Part shown: in pieces, positions 61,991 to 64,000 of the stretch
Position numbering within the stretch: the stretch's first letter is position 1
Layout of the letters: every line of letters starts with the position of its first letter
NCBI GenBank assembly: GCA_021845905.1
Contig: JAJZVA010000004.1
Location: 62,001 to 126,000, forward strand
Source of the DNA: Pseudomonadota bacterium
GTDB taxonomy: Bacteria > Pseudomonadota > Alphaproteobacteria > Micavibrionales > UBA2020
DNA: 64,000 nucleotides
Direction: 5' to 3'
The notes under the pieces: generated by a model
The model's input: the letters and a program-made list of their open reading frames with translations, nothing else
Database searches by the model: none
Told to the model about the DNA's origin: nothing
Translations under genes and position numbers: made by a program

Positions 61991-63214
61991 TTAGGCGGCC
62001 TTGGTCATCGCCACGTTGAGGTTGGCGATCAGCTTGTCCATGAAGCCTTCGGTGGTGAGATACTTCTGGTCTTTGGAGACCAGTAGCGCCAGGTCTTTGG
62101 TCATGTCGCCCGCTTCGACGGTGGAAACGCAGACGTGCTCCAGCGTTTCGGCGAAGCGCACCACGTCCGGCGTATTGTCGAACTGGCCGCGGTATTTGAG
62201 GCCTTGCGTCCAGGCGAAGATGCTGGCGATCGGGTTGGTCGAGGTCGGCTTGCCCTGCTGGTGCTGGCGGTAGTGGCGCGTGACCGTGCCGTGCGCGGCT
62301 TCCGTCTCGACCGTCTTTCCGTCCGGCGTCAGCAGCACCGAGGTCATCAGCCCCAGCGAGCCGAAACCCTGCGCGATTGAGTCCGACTGCACGTCGCCGT
62401 CGTAGTTCTTGCACGCCCAGAGGAAGCCGCCTTCCCATTTCATCGCGCTCGCCACCATGTCGTCGATCAAGCGGTGCTCGTAAGTGAGGCCCGCCTTGGC
62501 GTATTTGTCCTTGAACTCCTTGTCGAACACGGCCTGAAAGATGTCCTTGAACTTGCCGTCGTAGGCCTTGAGGATGGTGTTCTTGGTCGACATATAAACG
62601 GGATATTTGCGCGCGAGGCCGTAATTGAGGCAGGCGCGGGCGAAGCCGGTGATGCTCTCGTCGGTGTTGTACATGCCCATGGCGACGCCGGGGCCGGCGA
62701 AATCGTGCACGTCCCAGGTTTGCGCCGCGCCGCCGTCTTTCGGCTCGAACACCAGCTTGACTTTCCCCGCGGCGGGCACCTTGATGTCGGTCGCCTTATA
62801 TTGATCGCCGAAGGCGTGACGGCCGATGACGATCGGCTTCGTCCACGTGGTGACGAGGCGCGGGATGTTCTTGCAGATGATCGGCTCGCGGAAGACCGTG
62901 CCGTTGAGGATGTTGCGGATCGTGCCGTTGGGCGACTTCCACATTTTCTTGAGCTTGAATTCCTCGACGCGCGCCTCGTCGGGCGTGATGGTCGCGCACT
63001 TGATGCCGACGCCGTATTTTTTGGTCTGCTCGGCGGCCTCGATGGTGATCTTGTCGTCGGTCTTGTCACGGTTTTCGATCGACAGGTCGCAGGAGACGAG
63101 CTCGATGTCGAGATAGGGCTTGATCATGCGGTCGATGATCATGTCCCAGATAATGCGGGTCATTTCATCGCCGTTCATTTCGACGACCGGGGTTTTTACT
63201 TTTATTCTTGTCAT
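61991..63214 (-). CDS. icd: Isocitrate dehydrogenase (NADP+)
   Basis: A 407-residue dehydrogenase of the TCA cycle. Conserved segments are [38 protein letters not shown] with the substrate-binding Ser near residue 96, and [22 protein letters not shown] with metal-binding Asp residues. The pattern fits the eukaryote-like NADP enzyme common in alphaproteobacteria. The start follows AAAGGAAAG. A 43-bp copy of its own 5' end stands 121 bp upstream. Confidence 0.96.
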   Translation of the reverse strand: MTRIKVKTPVVEMNGDEMTRIIWDMIIDRMIKPYLDIELVSCDLSIENRDKTDDKITIEAAEQTKKYGVGIKCATITPDEARVEEFKLKKMWKSPNGTIRNILNGTVFREPIICKNIPRLVTTWTKPIVIGRHAFGDQYKATDIKVPAAGKVKLVFEPKDGGAAQTWDVHDFAGPGVAMGMYNTDESITGFARACLNYGLARKYPVYMSTKNTILKAYDGKFKDIFQAVFDKEFKDKYAKAGLTYEHRLIDDMVASAMKWEGGFLWACKNYDGDVQSDSIAQGFGSLGLMTSVLLTPDGKTVETEAAHGTVTRHYRQHQQGKPTSTNPIASIFAWTQGLKYRGQFDNTPDVVRFAETLEHVCVSTVEAGDMTKDLALLVSKDQKYLTTEGFMDKLIANLNVAMTKAA

Positions 63215-63328
63215 GTTTCTTTCCTTTCGTTAATGCCGCACGATGCGACGAAATGTTTCATACACCGGCAGCCTAAAGGGCTGCGTCATCGCCGTTCATT
63301 TCGACGACCGGGGTTTTTACTTTTATTC
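63165..63328. repeat. 43-bp direct repeat of the icd 5' coding sequence
   Basis: Positions 63165-63207 (icd codons 3-16 region) are repeated exactly at 63286-63328, start-to-start distance 121 bp. The second copy lies upstream of icd on the minus strand. Confidence 0.9.
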
Positions 63329-63335
63329 CGCTCAT
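63273..63335 (-). pseudogene. Truncated icd start, 20-codon ORF upstream of icd
   Basis: The copy opens with ATG at 63335 behind a strong AGGAGAAG ribosome site and encodes [16 protein letters not shown] followed by DAAL and a stop. It shares the first part of Icd and then diverges. It is either a remnant of a tandem duplication or a translated leader. Confidence 0.7.
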
Positions 63336-63345
63336 TTTTCTTCTC

Positions 63346-63948
63346 CTACTGGTTGAGTTTAAACTGGTTGTCCGGCTGCACGGAGGGCGGCGCGGCGGCG
63401 GAAGCGTCGTTTTCCGCATCGAGGGTCTTGTCGCGCAGGTTTTCCCACGCGTTCATCGCGGCGCGCGCCGCCGAGATGTCCTGATCCGAAAGCTTGTCTT
63501 TTTTCACGAGATTCTGCCGCGCCTGAATGACGTAACCCAGCGTGGCCGAGGCGTCTTTTCCGCTCTCCGCGCTGAAGCCGTCGATGGCGAGCGTGTACCA
63601 CTGCCACGCCTTCTTCGGGTGACGATCGTGCTTCGCCATCGCCGCGAGGCGGATGAAGGCGTAATTCATGCCGTGCATGCCCGCGTCCTCGAACCACTTG
63701 CGCGCCTTCGTCCAGTTTTTCGGCAGGCCGTTTTTCTGCTTCTCGTACATGTCGCCGACGATGAACATCGCCCGCGTGTCGCCCTCCTGCGCGAGCTGGC
63801 GCATGCTCTCCATCGGCGGCGGCTCCTGCTTGTCGAGCGGAACGTGAACCGGATCCGGCATCGGCGGCAAATCGGCCAGCGCGCGCGGCGCAAGCGCGAA
63901 GGCCAGCGTCAGGGCAAGCAAAAATGCGAAAATGCGGCGTGTTGTCAT
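63346..63948 (-). CDS. Exported Sel1-like repeat protein
   Basis: A 200-residue protein with a signal peptide ending near PRALA (residue 25). Three Sel1-like helical pairs follow (QEGDTRAMFIVGDMYEKQ, KARKWFEDAGMHGMNYAFIRLAAMAK, KAWQWYTLAIDGF). The tail is Ala/Pro-rich. Such exported Sel1 proteins act as adaptors in the periplasm; role unknown. Its ATG overlaps the stop of the gene to the right by four bases, so they are co-transcribed. Confidence 0.8.
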   Translation of the reverse strand: MTTRRIFAFLLALTLAFALAPRALADLPPMPDPVHVPLDKQEPPPMESMRQLAQEGDTRAMFIVGDMYEKQKNGLPKNWTKARKWFEDAGMHGMNYAFIRLAAMAKHDRHPKKAWQWYTLAIDGFSAESGKDASATLGYVIQARQNLVKKDKLSDQDISAARAAMNAWENLRDKTLDAENDASAAAPPSVQPDNQFKLNQ

Positions 63949-64000
63949 GTCTGTTCTTCCAGAAAATCCAGAACCTCGCGCAGGCTCGTGCTACGCTTCA
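63945..64000 (-). CDS. 3' end of a minus-strand gene, product unknown (cut by window)
   Basis: The last 17 codons of an open frame ending in TGA at 63947-63945 and reading RSTSLREVLDFLEEQT. The ATGA overlap with the Sel1-like gene supports it as a real coding end. Too little is present to name the protein. Confidence 0.6.
   Translation of the reverse strand, partial: KRSTSLREVLDFLEEQT

Noticed and set aside
1-64000. CRISPR arrays and insertion sequences
   Set aside because: No regularly spaced repeat series with spacers and no transposase motif were seen; the only mobile enzyme is the tyrosine recombinase.

Overview
The window looks like part of the chromosome of a free-living, flagellated alphaproteobacterium. 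Coding DNA is GC-rich and gene-dense, intergenic gaps are short and AT-rich. Supporting signs are an ihfB gene, a UbiH-type hydroxylase, a bifunctional CysNC, a PhaR-type PHA regulator, and palindromic TTAA-N7-TTAA sites resembling the binding site of the alphaproteobacterial cell-cycle regulator CtrA in front of the flagellin gene and one other gene. I cannot place it below class from sequence alone.

Layout. 0-7 kb: 3' part of a sigma-54 activator, a BI-1/YccA membrane protein, a YbbAP-like ABC transporter divergent from a TesA-like esterase, an unknown AT-rich gene, and rpmI-rplT. 7-20 kb: a PilZ protein, a membrane S2P-CBS protease, a lipoprotein followed by argE, a secreted HExxH protein, ubiH, ihfB, a 1142-residue exported TPR protein, and an alpha/beta hydrolase. 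20-28 kb: a complete histidine-degradation set using the deiminase route (hutF, hutI, and lpd-hutU-hutH-hutG in one run), which takes histidine to glutamate and formate. 28-30 kb: a probable small RNA, a CtrA-like site, and a three-repeat protein with EF-hand-like loops. 30-38.5 kb: MscS channel, caa3-type CtaG, then a minus-strand run encoding a TPR/SPINDLY-type glycosyltransferase, CysQ, CysD, CysNC, a 54-residue membrane protein and a SCO protein. 38.6-42.9 kb: flagellin with a CtrA-like site, a GT2-like enzyme, and a PAS-Hpt-ATPase kinase related to CheA.

42.9-46.1 kb is an AT-rich integrated element with a tyrosine recombinase beside a tRNA-Val(GAC) gene, a XRE regulator with repeated operator-like sites, and four small cargo genes. 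46-53 kb: an ABC exporter and a Mla-type lipid transport operon (mlaE, mlaF, mlaD, lipoprotein) running into a Na+/H+ antiporter, with a pseudouridine synthase convergent to it. 53-64 kb: upp, a histidine phosphatase, an unknown gene with a short leader ORF, a class III PHA synthase (phaC-phaE) divergent from phaB-phaR, aminopeptidase N, and icd preceded by a 43-bp duplication of its own 5' end.

The observations most worth following are the shared CtrA-like sites at flagellin and the repeat protein, the glycosyltransferase plus PAPS-synthesis run beside flagellin, the candidate small RNA near 28.3 kb, the duplicated icd start, and the repeats inserted in reading frames. All functional names rest on motif and sequence reading; no database search was made.
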